A model generated the notes under the pieces. That model ran no database searches and was not told the DNA's origin. It worked only from the letters and a program-made list of their open reading frames with translations. Position numbers and translations under genes: made by a program. A stretch of DNA of 36,121 bases, taken from Lachnospiraceae bacterium. GTDB lineage: Bacteria; Bacillota_A; Clostridia; Lachnospirales; Lachnospiraceae. The stretch is from the NCBI GenBank assembly GCA_024699595.1, contig JAILPG010000325.1:1-36121 (forward strand), written 5' to 3'. Shown here one piece after another: positions 16,043 to 24,808 of this stretch. How positions within the stretch are numbered: position 1 is the stretch's first letter; each line of letters starts with the position of its first letter.

Positions 16043-17383
16043 TCACTCTTCTGCAAGATCCGCATTCATTTCCTCTGCGATCTCCTTGCATACTTCGTCA
16101 ACAGGTCTTGCACCTGTCCATGCATCCTGAAGCTTCTCGATCATCATGTCTTCCCATACTGTCGTATCTCTTGAGTAAGGTCTGAATACAAGCTTCGCAT
16201 CAAGCATCTTCATATGACCGTTAAGATCAAAGTTGGGAACGCTGTTGACCCATGCATCCGATGTTCCCATGTAAGCTGACATCGTAACACCGAGCTCTGC
16301 CTGCTTAAGCTGTGCTTCCTTGGATCCGAGGTACTCTATAAGTGACCATGCTGCATCAAGGTTCTTGCCGTTTGCCGCTGCTGCCCAGCCGAGTCCGTTG
16401 TAGATGGAAACTCTGTCATCAGGTGAGCTGGTATAAGGAAGAACTGCTACGTCACAGTTTTCAGCTGTATACTCATTGTCACGATATCCTGCAAGCATCC
16501 AGGATCCGTTGATGGACATTGCAACCTTGCCTGCTGCAAGAAGCTCGTTGGGAGCTGTCTCTGATACTGTTGCAAGATCAGGACATGAGCCGTCTGCTAT
16601 CATATCTGTGAATAAGGTCATAGCCTTGATGGTATTGGGATCATCCATTCCTGACTTGGTCTTGTCGTCGTTTATAACATATCCGCCCATTGAATAGATG
16701 GTGTTGTAATAACCTTCCTGGTTGTTGCCCGGAGCTATTGCATATCCCCAGTGATCATCGTTTGTGAGCTTCTTTGCATTCTCTGCGAAATCTTCCCATG
16801 TCCATGTGTCATCGGGATAAGGAACGCCCATCTCATCAAAGATAGTCTTGTTGTACCAGAGTGCGATCGTGTCGATATCCTTGGGAACCGCATACTGTTT
16901 TCCGTTTGAATTGTAAAGATTTACGATACCGTCATAGTAATTTCCGAGGTCAATCACATCACTTGCCTCGATCCTGTCTGTAAGATCAAGGAGAAGATCG
17001 TTCTCCATATACTTCTGAGCTACGTTTGAATGCATCCAGAATACATCGGGAAGCTCTCCGCCTGTTGCTCCTGCCTCAAGCAGTGTCCAGTAATCATTCC
17101 AGTTAACAACCTGGATGGTAGCCTTAACGCCTGACTGTGCGCTCCAGTCATCAACGATCTCCTGAAGTCCGGGTCTCTGCCCTTCGTCCCAGATCGTAAC
17201 TGAAAGCTCGCCTTCAACGCTGCTTCCGATACTGTCGGGTGTTGTGGTATCTTCCGTCTCAACTGCTGTTGTATCCTCAGTTGTAGCGGGCTCGGTTGTA
17301 GCAACAGGTGCTGCACCGGCACATCCAAGCATTGAAATAGCTGTAACAGCGCTTAACAGAATTGCAATTACATTCTTCTTCAT
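16043..17383 (-). CDS. Sugar-binding lipoprotein of the CUT1 importer (MsmE-like)
   Basis: 446 residues. A short signal peptide ends in SMLGC, so the protein is lipid-anchored; then comes an acidic Thr/Glu-rich linker and a periplasmic-binding type 1 sugar domain (VTIWDEGQRPGLQEIVDDW near residue 65, TWTWEDFAENAKKL near 190). It should bind an alpha-galactoside and deliver it to the two permeases. The ATG at 17383 is chosen over 17413 because AGGAGG precedes it and the signal peptide starts MKKN. The 21-bp site shared with the GH36 promoter lies about 110 bases upstream. Confidence 0.9.
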   Translation of the reverse strand: MKKNVIAILLSAVTAISMLGCAGAAPVATTEPATTEDTTAVETEDTTTPDSIGSSVEGELSVTIWDEGQRPGLQEIVDDWSAQSGVKATIQVVNWNDYWTLLEAGATGGELPDVFWMHSNVAQKYMENDLLLDLTDRIEASDVIDLGNYYDGIVNLYNSNGKQYAVPKDIDTIALWYNKTIFDEMGVPYPDDTWTWEDFAENAKKLTNDDHWGYAIAPGNNQEGYYNTIYSMGGYVINDDKTKSGMDDPNTIKAMTLFTDMIADGSCPDLATVSETAPNELLAAGKVAMSINGSWMLAGYRDNEYTAENCDVAVLPYTSSPDDRVSIYNGLGWAAAANGKNLDAAWSLIEYLGSKEAQLKQAELGVTMSAYMGTSDAWVNSVPNFDLNGHMKMLDAKLVFRPYSRDTTVWEDMMIEKLQDAWTGARPVDEVCKEIAEEMNADLAEE

Positions 17384-17489
17384 AAAGTCATAACCTCCTA
17401 TTTTTTTGTGCAAACAAATTTTCTCCTTTATCCGATTGCAAATTCATCATAAGCAATCGGGTTATGGTTGTGTATGGTTATTCGTGTTA

Positions 17490-17510
17490 TTTTGATGTCA
17501 ATTTGTGACA
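17490..17510 (-). promoter_or_regulatory. Putative AraC-regulator site, copy 1 (before the binding-protein gene)
   Basis: A 21-bp site matching 19865-19885 at 16 of 21 positions; the cores TGTCACA and TTGACAT are conserved and the variable bases are A/T swaps at fixed places. It lies upstream of the importer operon, with a TTGACA-like -35 inside it. The divergent AraC regulator at 20100 is the likely binder. Confidence 0.45.
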
Positions 17511-17558
17511 TAGGTTTTGTTTTTTTGTTTTCAGACTGATCCGCTTTCGCTTCCTGTA

Positions 17559-19757
17559 TCACACGGCTTCGATCACCGTTACAAATGATGCGTAATCCTC
17601 CGAAATGGTGAATCCCTGCTTGTAGAACCGTGAAAGCGTGATACCCATGTTCATCAGTTCATTACCGTAGTACTCTGCTCCTTCCATTCTGTAAAGCCTG
17701 TCGGGATCAAGGCCCTTAAGCTTTAGGAATCCCGGAAGAGTGTTGACATTCGCCTTCATGCAGTAGAATCCTGCGATCGCCTGTTTACGGTCCTCAGAAA
17801 CAACGATCCAGGCACACTGGTCAGTTTCAAACGGGGATCTTAATCTGTAGAAATCGCCAAACTGAATAAGGCTTCTGTACTTCTTCATGAATTCGATCTG
17901 CTTTTTTACTTCCTCAAACTCTTCATCGCAGAGTTCATTAAGGTCAAGTTCATAACCGAAGGTTCCGAAGTATGCAACATTTGCTCTCGTGTTTATGGAT
18001 ACCGTCCTGCCCGTCTGCTGATTGGGAACCGCCGACACATGCGATCCGATCGATACTATCGGATATCCGTATGAAGTACCGTACTGGATCCTGATCCTGT
18101 CGATCGCATCCGTATTATCCGAGCACCACGCCTGCGGAGCATAGTAAAGCATGCCCGCATCAAACCGGTTTCCGCCCGATGAACAGGATTCAAACAGGAT
18201 ATCGGGAAAGGCTTCGATAAGCCTTGAATACAGCCTGTATACGCCGAGGACATACTTATGATAGATCATACCCTGCTCACAGGCATCGGCGGCTATGCTG
18301 TACATCTCTGTGAGGGCCCGGTTCATATCCCATTTGATATAGCTTATGGGAGCACCGTTTAAGATCTTAAAAAGCATATTGTAGATATGATCGACTACTT
18401 CCTCACGTGAAAAATCAAGAACAAGCTGGTGCCTTCCAAGCGATGATTTCCTGCCCGGTACCGAAAGCACCCAGTCCGGATGTCTCCTGTAAAGGTTACT
18501 GTTGGGATTGACCATTTCCGGCTCTATCCAGAAACCGAACTTAAGGCCCATTGCATTTATTTTTCTTGCAAGACCTGCCATTCCCTGCGGAAGCTTATCG
18601 GGATTTTCGATCCAGTCTCCGAGTCCGGCCGTGTCATCGTTCCTGTCACCGAACCATCCGTCATCAAGCACGAACAGCTCTACTCCGGCTTCCTTGGCCT
18701 TTGAAGCGATCTTAAGGATCGCATCCTCGGTGAAATCCATGAACGTTGCTTCCCAGTTATTGTTTAAAATGGGACGCGGAACATTTTTCCATTTGCCTCT
18801 TACAAGATTGTTGTTGTAAAGTCTGTGATATGTCTGGCTCAGATCATTGAGTCCGTTATCCGTAAAAGCAATAACGACTTCCGGAGTCTCAAAGCTCTCG
18901 CCGTTTTTAAGCACCCAGGTAAATCTGTCCGGATTGATACCCATTAAGATCCTGAGCCTTTCGTGAGTTCCTCCCTCTGCCGTCGCTATGAAATTGCCGC
19001 TGTATACAAATGAAAAGCCAAAAGCTTCGCCTGCCGATTCATTCGTATCAGGTCTCTTTACGATAACAAACGGATTGTGATTTGCGCTTGATACTCCGCG
19101 CCTTGAACCTATGGAAGTGGTTCCGAAAGCAAGCTTTCTCACCTCCGGGATCCTCTCTCTTGCCCATGCTCCGGTAAACTGCATCCATTCATAATCCATA
19201 TCCGGAAGATCCAGACAACAGGAAAGAGCCTTTATAAGCTTTGCCTTTACGTTTCCTTGGTTTGTAAAAACAGCATGTCTTGCTATAACGGGATACCTGT
19301 CAAAAATGGTATAAGAAAGCACAAGCGTCATCTGGGCCGTCTCATCCTCAAGCGTGACCTCAAGTGTCATGGCCTCGCTCTCATCCGCGTAGGTGGCCGG
19401 AAGATCCGTAATGCCGTGCTTTCCCGCAAAAATGTTGTGACTCTTATACACAAAAGAGCTGACCCTTGAGCCGTTTTCCGTTTCCACCTCAAAGGCCTGT
19501 GTACCGAAATCCGTTGTCCCGAAGGAAGGGTACTCCTGACGGTTCAGTTCCATGGAATAAGTCTCTGTATCGGCATCTACAACGATGTTCGGCATACCCA
19601 TGCGGAATACCACATAGGACAGATCCTCTTTTTCGTGGATACGCTTTCCGAAATAGATATTGGTAAGCTCACCGCTTGGAGCTACGCTGATGATGTAGCT
19701 GATACAGTCGTTGTACAAATGAAACTGCTCTGTTTTTTTGTTCCAAATAATGTTCAT
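17559..19757 (-). CDS. Alpha-galactosidase, GH36 (RafA/AgaA type)
   Basis: 732 residues, no signal peptide, cytoplasmic. An N-terminal beta-sandwich of about 320 residues, then the barrel (NNWEATFMDF, LDDGWFGDRNDD, GDWIENPDKLPQGM). The nucleophile is D477 in YIKWDMNR and the acid/base is D547 in WCSDNTD. It hydrolyses terminal alpha-galactosyl residues from melibiose, raffinose or stachyose. The ATG at 19757 has AAAGGG seven bases upstream and is better than the TTG at 19763. It is the first gene of the locus on this strand; its promoter region carries the second 21-bp site and faces the AraC gene. Confidence 0.95.
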   Translation of the reverse strand: MNIIWNKKTEQFHLYNDCISYIISVAPSGELTNIYFGKRIHEKEDLSYVVFRMGMPNIVVDADTETYSMELNRQEYPSFGTTDFGTQAFEVETENGSRVSSFVYKSHNIFAGKHGITDLPATYADESEAMTLEVTLEDETAQMTLVLSYTIFDRYPVIARHAVFTNQGNVKAKLIKALSCCLDLPDMDYEWMQFTGAWARERIPEVRKLAFGTTSIGSRRGVSSANHNPFVIVKRPDTNESAGEAFGFSFVYSGNFIATAEGGTHERLRILMGINPDRFTWVLKNGESFETPEVVIAFTDNGLNDLSQTYHRLYNNNLVRGKWKNVPRPILNNNWEATFMDFTEDAILKIASKAKEAGVELFVLDDGWFGDRNDDTAGLGDWIENPDKLPQGMAGLARKINAMGLKFGFWIEPEMVNPNSNLYRRHPDWVLSVPGRKSSLGRHQLVLDFSREEVVDHIYNMLFKILNGAPISYIKWDMNRALTEMYSIAADACEQGMIYHKYVLGVYRLYSRLIEAFPDILFESCSSGGNRFDAGMLYYAPQAWCSDNTDAIDRIRIQYGTSYGYPIVSIGSHVSAVPNQQTGRTVSINTRANVAYFGTFGYELDLNELCDEEFEEVKKQIEFMKKYRSLIQFGDFYRLRSPFETDQCAWIVVSEDRKQAIAGFYCMKANVNTLPGFLKLKGLDPDRLYRMEGAEYYGNELMNMGITLSRFYKQGFTISEDYASFVTVIEAV

Positions 19758-19822
19758 CTGCAAACCCTTTCTATATTAAGTAAGGTTAAATTGCATAGTT
19801 TGCATCAGATAAAGGTAACTTT

Positions 19823-19828
19823 AGTATA
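19823..19828 (-). promoter_or_regulatory. Probable -10 of the GH36 promoter
   Basis: TATACT on the minus strand, with only a poor -35 (TTAATT) 17 bases upstream, as expected for a promoter that needs an activator. The 21-bp regulator site lies about 40 bases further upstream, a usual place for AraC-type activation. Confidence 0.35.
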
Positions 19829-19864
19829 TAAAATATCCGGATGTAAATTAATGGAATAATTTGA

Positions 19865-19885
19865 TATAATAATGTCAAAATGTGA
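19865..19885 (-). promoter_or_regulatory. Putative AraC-regulator site, copy 2 (GH36/AraC intergenic)
   Basis: A 21-bp site sharing 16 positions with 17490-17510. It lies between the divergent GH36 and AraC genes, so it could activate the former and control the regulator's own gene. On the plus strand it overlaps a TGATATAAT extended -10. Confidence 0.45.
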
Positions 19886-19908
19886 TATGATATGGGGATC
19901 AAAAGTCA
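19885..19908 (+). repeat. 24-bp interspersed motif, copy 1
   Basis: ATATGATATGG followed by GGATCAAAAGTCA, identical at 23 of 24 positions to the minus-strand copy at 28322-28299. In both places it precedes a hairpin and lies upstream of a gene on the same strand. It includes a TGATATGAT box that could act as an extended -10. Confidence 0.6.
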
Positions 19909-20052
19909 CAGAGCGTTCGAGCTCGCTCGAAAAGAGCTGTGACTTTGGAGACCTGACAAACATGAGGAAGTAGCAATTTGCCTGTGAAGCAGGCAAATTC
20001 GCGGATTCCGAATGATCGGAGGATTGCGAGAGTGCTAAGCACGGAGCAATCC
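19902..20052 (+). promoter_or_regulatory. Structured leader of the AraC gene with several hairpins
   Basis: Strong folds follow one another: AAAGTCACAG/CTGTGACTTT (19902-19911, 19937-19946) enclosing TTCGAGC/GCTCGAA; AATTTGCCTG/CAGGCAAATT (19975-19999); TCCGA/TCGGA (20007-20020); and GGATTGC/GCAATCC (20021-20052) enclosing GTGC/GCAC. All are perfect. There is no reading frame. It could be a regulatory leader, a small RNA, or a mosaic repeat. It ends 47 bases before the start codon. Confidence 0.6.
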
Positions 20053-20099
20053 GTGTTATTAGATATAATATACCCATCCATGAATTACGGGAGGTGCCC

Positions 20100-20978
20100 A
20101 TGCCCCAGGAACTTAAAGGCTGTGATTTCTGCAAATTTGTCAACTACGAGGATTCGGACGATTTTTATCTATATGAGCTCGGGACCAATAAATGCGAGCC
20201 TTTGTATTCGTACGAACACCTTGTTAAAAACCGCATTATCATCCATTTTGTCGTAAACGGGAAAGGCATACTGAGACTTAACGGCAGACAGTATAATGTC
20301 GGGGCGCATCAGATCTTCCTGATACCGCCCGATACAAGGACATTCTATCAGGCTGATAAGGACGATCCCTGGGAATACATCTGGTTTCACATTGGCGGTC
20401 CCAAGATCCCTCTCATACTGAAGGAAGCAGGGCTTACGCCTTCAAGCCCTGTTTATACACCGATAGCCTGTGCCGATAAGATAGAGGATCTTGCGCGTGA
20501 TATCCTCGATAATTACACACGTCAGTACTATTGTGTCGGAACGCTGTATAAGATATGTGATTATATGATAGAAAACTCGGGAATGAAGCAGGATGATTCC
20601 TTTGACACATCCCTAACCTATGTGAAAAATGTGATCTCCTACATCCAGCTCAAATATGCCGAACCCGTAAAGATAGAAAACATAGCATTTTCACTCGGAC
20701 TGAACCGCAGCTATCTTACCAGGCTCTTTAAGGAAGCCACAGGTTATTCACTCCAGGAATACCTTATGACTTACCGGATGAAGATAGCGATAAAAATGCT
20801 TTCGGAAAACCGTTTAAGCGTAAGCGATATCGCCACCGCTGTAGGTTACGGTGACACTTTTACATTCTCAAAAGCATTCAAACGGCATTTCGGATGTTCG
20901 CCTTCCGACTGTAAGGGGATCGATTACAGTATGGCTACGGGTATGATCGGGCAGGCCAGAGCAAACATCCTGAGCTGA
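20100..20978 (+). CDS. AraC-family regulator of alpha-galactoside genes (MsmR/RafR-like)
   Basis: 292 residues. An N-terminal cupin-like sugar-sensing domain (HFVVNGKGILRLNGRQYNVGAHQIFLIPPDTRTFYQ) precedes two C-terminal helix-turn-helix motifs (KIENIAFSLGLNRSYLTRLFKEATG and SVSDIATAVGYGDTFTFSKAFKRHFG), the standard AraC layout. It is divergent from the GH36 gene, and by position should activate that gene and the importer through the shared 21-bp sites. The ATG at 20100 follows GGGAGG by five bases; the GTG at 20094 is too close to that site. Its leader is unusually structured. Confidence 0.9.
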   Translation: MPQELKGCDFCKFVNYEDSDDFYLYELGTNKCEPLYSYEHLVKNRIIIHFVVNGKGILRLNGRQYNVGAHQIFLIPPDTRTFYQADKDDPWEYIWFHIGGPKIPLILKEAGLTPSSPVYTPIACADKIEDLARDILDNYTRQYYCVGTLYKICDYMIENSGMKQDDSFDTSLTYVKNVISYIQLKYAEPVKIENIAFSLGLNRSYLTRLFKEATGYSLQEYLMTYRMKIAIKMLSENRLSVSDIATAVGYGDTFTFSKAFKRHFGCSPSDCKGIDYSMATGMIGQARANILS

Positions 20979-21015
20979 CAGGTCATGATGTCGGGATCAG
21001 CAAAAGGTAATTCAC

Positions 21016-22833
21016 TTATTTGCAAAGCGCTTCATATCTGGAATCGTTGTGCTTTACTATATCTGTGATGATGGCAGTTCTCCCCTTAGGAGCTCCTTTT
21101 AATTCACGGAAGAAAATTCTGCTTGGGAATCCGGAAGGTGTGGAGAAGCCCACATGACAGCGATCTCCTCCGACTTTCCCTCTATTATTGCTGACTGCTC
21201 TTTTATCTTTGGCATCATCCAATTCTCTGAGCTTCATTTCAATATCTGTGAACTCATTATACTCAAAATTCTTAACAACATCCTTAAAAACCGATAGATC
21301 AAAATCGAGCGTCTTATAGAATTTCATCCATCTGATCTTCAGATCTTCAGCGCTCTTTGACCATTTTTTATCTGTATTCTTTTTGCTGGATTCAACCTCT
21401 TTCTCAAGACGGCCAATATCCTCATTATTCTTTTGGATCGTGATCTCTGATTCTGCATTTACCTTTTGCAGTTCGTCGATCTTATCCTCGTCCTTCTGAA
21501 GCAGATCATAAAGGTCTGATATTTCCCGATCCTTTAAAGACATTGCCCTTTCCAGATCATTCACGCTGTTTTTTGCTCTCAGAAGCTCTTCTTCAGAAGC
21601 CTTGGCATCATTTTTCATCTTGTTGAGATTAGACACAGCTGCATCATGTTCCGACCTTAGTCTTTCATTTTCCTTTTTCTGTTCTTCTAACTTTTCCTGA
21701 GCAGACTTGGACTCGTCCTGATATTTTTGTATCGAATACTCATTTTTCAGTATTGCATTTTGTGCATCTGACAAAGCCTTCTTATGGTTAGCCAGGTCTT
21801 CCTTAAGCTTCTCTTCTTCCTGTATCATATTATGCAGTGTCTGAATTTCCTTTGTTTCGCGGTCTCGTTCCATACTTGGAAGCCAGCTGGGTAATTCTTC
21901 TTCATTTGGAGTAAATTTATGTCCATATGTTGAAACCGCCAACCATACGATCTGTGCGGCCAATTCATATATTATCTTGTTTTTGTTTTTATTGATCATT
22001 AACAGCTCAACGCCGCCCGCAATAGCTATTCCTACAGGGCCTGTAATGATCGATAAAAATGTTGTTGCCCCTGTATATGCCGCAAATGGAAGCGTTACAC
22101 CCAGAAAAGTAGTAAAAACGGCATGCATCACCGTGGTAAGTGCTATATATGCGCCAAACCCTGCTGACTCCATGGCGACCAATGTGGCCGATACTCCAGC
22201 GGTTGATGCAAACATTTTTCTTACCATCTCACCGTTTAATTTCTCAACATTTAATGCTTTTCTTAACTCCTCTCTTCTTTCTTCAGACATCGAGTCAATT
22301 TCTTTCTGAATTGCTGCTTCAGTCTGCTTTTTTTCCTCCGCGGTTTGATTGTTTAGTTTCTCCTGCATCTGAGAAAGCATTCTCTCATCATATCTGTGCC
22401 GAATGATATCTGCTTTCTGGGCATACGTAAGATTAGGATTGATCTTATCTTTTTTATAACTCTTTACTGCCAGTTCTATTACTTCAACCGACAACCTGTC
22501 ATCAGATGGATCTTGCAAATATGTTAAAGAACCGGAATTGACTTTTTTTACAAGAACTTCCCGGATCCTTTTTTCAAGTTCATCTCTGTTTAGACTTCTC
22601 AGCTCAATACTTTTATTGTTTATTCGATCCTCTATCTTAACGATTGGCGGAACCTTTGTTTCTTTTCCGGTAACAGATTTACGAACAAATCTAAATGCGG
22701 ACGCAGCCTTATTTGTTATTGTGTTCCCCATCTGGCCAAACACATTGGACATAGTAACTTCTTCAAGCGTGGCGATCTGATTTCTCAGATCCGTATCACT
22801 GAGTTTTGAAATTCCATCAAAAATATTAGGCAT
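21016..22833 (-). CDS. 605-aa membrane and coiled-coil protein with YaaW-like centre
   Basis: The N-terminal 200 residues are charged and helical (LRSLNRDELEKRIREVL). Residues about 210-290 form hydrophobic helices (ESAGFGAYIALTTVMHAVF, LPFAAYTGATTFLSIITGPV) that resemble the YaaW/DUF3944 core. Residues about 320-500 are a long coiled coil. The last 90 residues are a separate globular piece (GDRCHVGFSTPSGFPSRIFF). No catalytic motif was recognised. GGAGG precedes the ATG. It is a lone gene between the sugar locus and housekeeping-type genes. It could be a membrane-acting defence or envelope protein, but that is speculation. Confidence 0.7.
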   Translation of the reverse strand: MPNIFDGISKLSDTDLRNQIATLEEVTMSNVFGQMGNTITNKAASAFRFVRKSVTGKETKVPPIVKIEDRINNKSIELRSLNRDELEKRIREVLVKKVNSGSLTYLQDPSDDRLSVEVIELAVKSYKKDKINPNLTYAQKADIIRHRYDERMLSQMQEKLNNQTAEEKKQTEAAIQKEIDSMSEERREELRKALNVEKLNGEMVRKMFASTAGVSATLVAMESAGFGAYIALTTVMHAVFTTFLGVTLPFAAYTGATTFLSIITGPVGIAIAGGVELLMINKNKNKIIYELAAQIVWLAVSTYGHKFTPNEEELPSWLPSMERDRETKEIQTLHNMIQEEEKLKEDLANHKKALSDAQNAILKNEYSIQKYQDESKSAQEKLEEQKKENERLRSEHDAAVSNLNKMKNDAKASEEELLRAKNSVNDLERAMSLKDREISDLYDLLQKDEDKIDELQKVNAESEITIQKNNEDIGRLEKEVESSKKNTDKKWSKSAEDLKIRWMKFYKTLDFDLSVFKDVVKNFEYNEFTDIEMKLRELDDAKDKRAVSNNRGKVGGDRCHVGFSTPSGFPSRIFFRELKGAPKGRTAIITDIVKHNDSRYEALCK

Positions 22834-22855
22834 TTTATTCTACCTCCATAAAAAT

Positions 22856-24121
22856 TTATACGGTTACCGCAGCTCTCCCGGCTATATATCCTGAAGCCCA
22901 GGCAAAATAGAGATTATATCCGCCGCATTTACCGTCTGCATCTATGACCTCACCCGCAAGATACATATCCTTCGATATCATCGATCCCATTGTTAAAGGG
23001 TCGATCTCAGACACATCTACGCCTCCGCAGGTCACCTGTGAAGCAGACATATCTCCGCTTCCGGTTATAAATAGAATCATGTCGGATATTGTTGTGAAAA
23101 CGGCATCCGTTGTCTTTTTTATATCTTTTATGCGGCTGTCCGGATCTATGTGAAGATAACGTAATATACTGTCCGAAAAGCTGTCCGGAAGCAGCCCGAC
23201 AAGAGCATCATAAGGTGTCGTTTCAGCCTTGTTAAACCTTCTCCACAGTTCTTCATAAAGAGATGCGTCATCCATGTCAGGAACCAGCCTGATATGCAGC
23301 TTTGCGCCCTTGCCTTCAGAAAGAGCCCTGCATGCATACCTGCTTATGTTAAATACCGGGATGCCTGATACTCCTGTTTTTGTGATCTGTATCTGGCCTG
23401 TGTCTGAAGCGTTGATCAAATGACCGGTATTATCGCACTTAACAGTCACCCTTGCAAGGAGTCTTACTCCGGCTGCCTTTTTAAACGGATGATCCTTAAC
23501 CGTAAGATATGTTAACCCTGGAACAGGTGAAACAATATGATGTCCAAGGCTCTTACACAGTTCAAAGCCTTTTCCGTCCGAGCCGGTTCCCGGTGCGGCC
23601 ATCCCGCCCGTTGTGAGTATCAGCGTATCCGCCTCATATTCTTTATCACCTGCCTGTACGATATATACACTGCCCTCTTTTTTTATATCGGTCACATCAC
23701 AGTCCGTGATAACACAGGCTCCGCTTTCATGCACATGTTTTTTCAGCACCGAGCTTACCGCCCTTGCCTGTTCAGAATACGGATAAATATATCCGTCCCG
23801 GTTAAGCGGCATTATCCCCATATCGCGAAAAAGATCCATGACCTTTTCAGGAGATACCGCATCCATAACTGCATTGATGAACTTATCATCCTTAGCTCTA
23901 TGATAATCCTCAGGCGTTATGACATCATGACAATAGTTGCATCGCCCGTTTCCGGTTGAAAGTATCTTCTTGCAAAGATCGCTGTTTTTCTCAAGCACGG
24001 TTACACTTACGGACTGTCCTGCCTTACTGCTGTCTTTTCTGTTCTTTATCATATTGCCGGCAGATATCGCAGCCATACATCCTGCCGCTCCCCCGCCGAC
24101 TATCACTATTCTTTTCGTCAT
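22856..24121 (-). CDS. HI0933-family FAD-dependent oxidoreductase (BaiN/YhiN-like)
   Basis: 421 residues. A Rossmann dinucleotide fold starts at residue 5 (IVIVGGGAAGCMAA), followed by STGNGRCNYCHD, a hallmark of this flavoprotein family, and GGMAAPGTGSDGKGFELCKSLGH. The C-terminus has the second FAD motif (YLAGEVIDADGKCGGYNLYFAWASG). The physiological substrate is not settled; some relatives act in bile-acid reduction. Its ATG overlaps the stop of the HAD gene in an ATGA, so the two are coupled, and it probably ends that transcript. Confidence 0.9.
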   Translation of the reverse strand: MTKRIVIVGGGAAGCMAAISAGNMIKNRKDSSKAGQSVSVTVLEKNSDLCKKILSTGNGRCNYCHDVITPEDYHRAKDDKFINAVMDAVSPEKVMDLFRDMGIMPLNRDGYIYPYSEQARAVSSVLKKHVHESGACVITDCDVTDIKKEGSVYIVQAGDKEYEADTLILTTGGMAAPGTGSDGKGFELCKSLGHHIVSPVPGLTYLTVKDHPFKKAAGVRLLARVTVKCDNTGHLINASDTGQIQITKTGVSGIPVFNISRYACRALSEGKGAKLHIRLVPDMDDASLYEELWRRFNKAETTPYDALVGLLPDSFSDSILRYLHIDPDSRIKDIKKTTDAVFTTISDMILFITGSGDMSASQVTCGGVDVSEIDPLTMGSMISKDMYLAGEVIDADGKCGGYNLYFAWASGYIAGRAAVTV

Positions 24122-24783
24122 TTGCTGTAATCTCCTGCATCAACCTCATCAAGCGAACGGATGACTCTTACGCCGCCAAGATCAGCTTCTTTTTCACGTG
24201 AGATATAGATCGGAGTGATCCCGAGCTCCAATGCAGGATCAATATCAGAGGTCACCGAATCACCGATGAAAACAGCTTCATCAGGGGAAACACACGCTAT
24301 CTCAAGTGCCTTTTCAAATATCGCCCGGTTCGGCTTGCATGCACGGGCCATTTCAGAGGAAATGATCCCTGCCGGATGCAGTCCCTTGAGACTCATGGAT
24401 TCTTCCAGATAGCACAGATCATCGTTTGACAGCACATAGATCGGAAGCTTTGATCTTTCAAAGAAGGGTTTTACATCGTCAAATAACGGCGCATGTACCC
24501 AGATTTTTCTCCATACCTCATGCATATGATCAAGATCCCCCTTAAGGCCGCAATGCCTGACACAGTACTCAAGTATCCGCTCCGTCCTCTCGTCGAGCTT
24601 TACAAAGGCATCACCGAAGCTTTCTGCTTCGATCTCTTTAACCTTTCCCCAGACAAGCCTTAGGATCTCTTTCGGATCCTTTATATCGCTGTGCGAGATA
24701 AAATATGCAAGCAGCTCCCTTGTATATGGTTCGTCCTCTTTAACCATCGTTCCCGTATAGTCGATAAAGATCACTTTTTTCAT
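24118..24783 (-). CDS. HAD-superfamily hydrolase
   Basis: 221 residues with a helical cap. Motif I is FIDYTGTMV (D8), motif II YVLSNDD, motif III the Lys of ACKPNRAIF and motif IV FIGDSVTSDIDPA. The second Asp of the usual DxD is Thr (D-Y-T), so classic phosphatase acid-base catalysis may be altered, as in some phosphonatase- and dehalogenase-like members. It is coupled by ATGA to the flavoprotein gene downstream and follows the GGDEF gene by 25 bases. Substrate unknown. Confidence 0.85.
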   Translation of the reverse strand: MKKVIFIDYTGTMVKEDEPYTRELLAYFISHSDIKDPKEILRLVWGKVKEIEAESFGDAFVKLDERTERILEYCVRHCGLKGDLDHMHEVWRKIWVHAPLFDDVKPFFERSKLPIYVLSNDDLCYLEESMSLKGLHPAGIISSEMARACKPNRAIFEKALEIACVSPDEAVFIGDSVTSDIDPALELGITPIYISREKEADLGGVRVIRSLDEVDAGDYSK

Positions 24784-24808
24784 ATGTTATATTCCTCTGT
24801 CATACGTG

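Noticed and set aside
23537..23959. Plus-strand frame of 140 codons opposite the flavoprotein gene
   Set aside because: Antisense to a well-supported conserved gene; no start signals.
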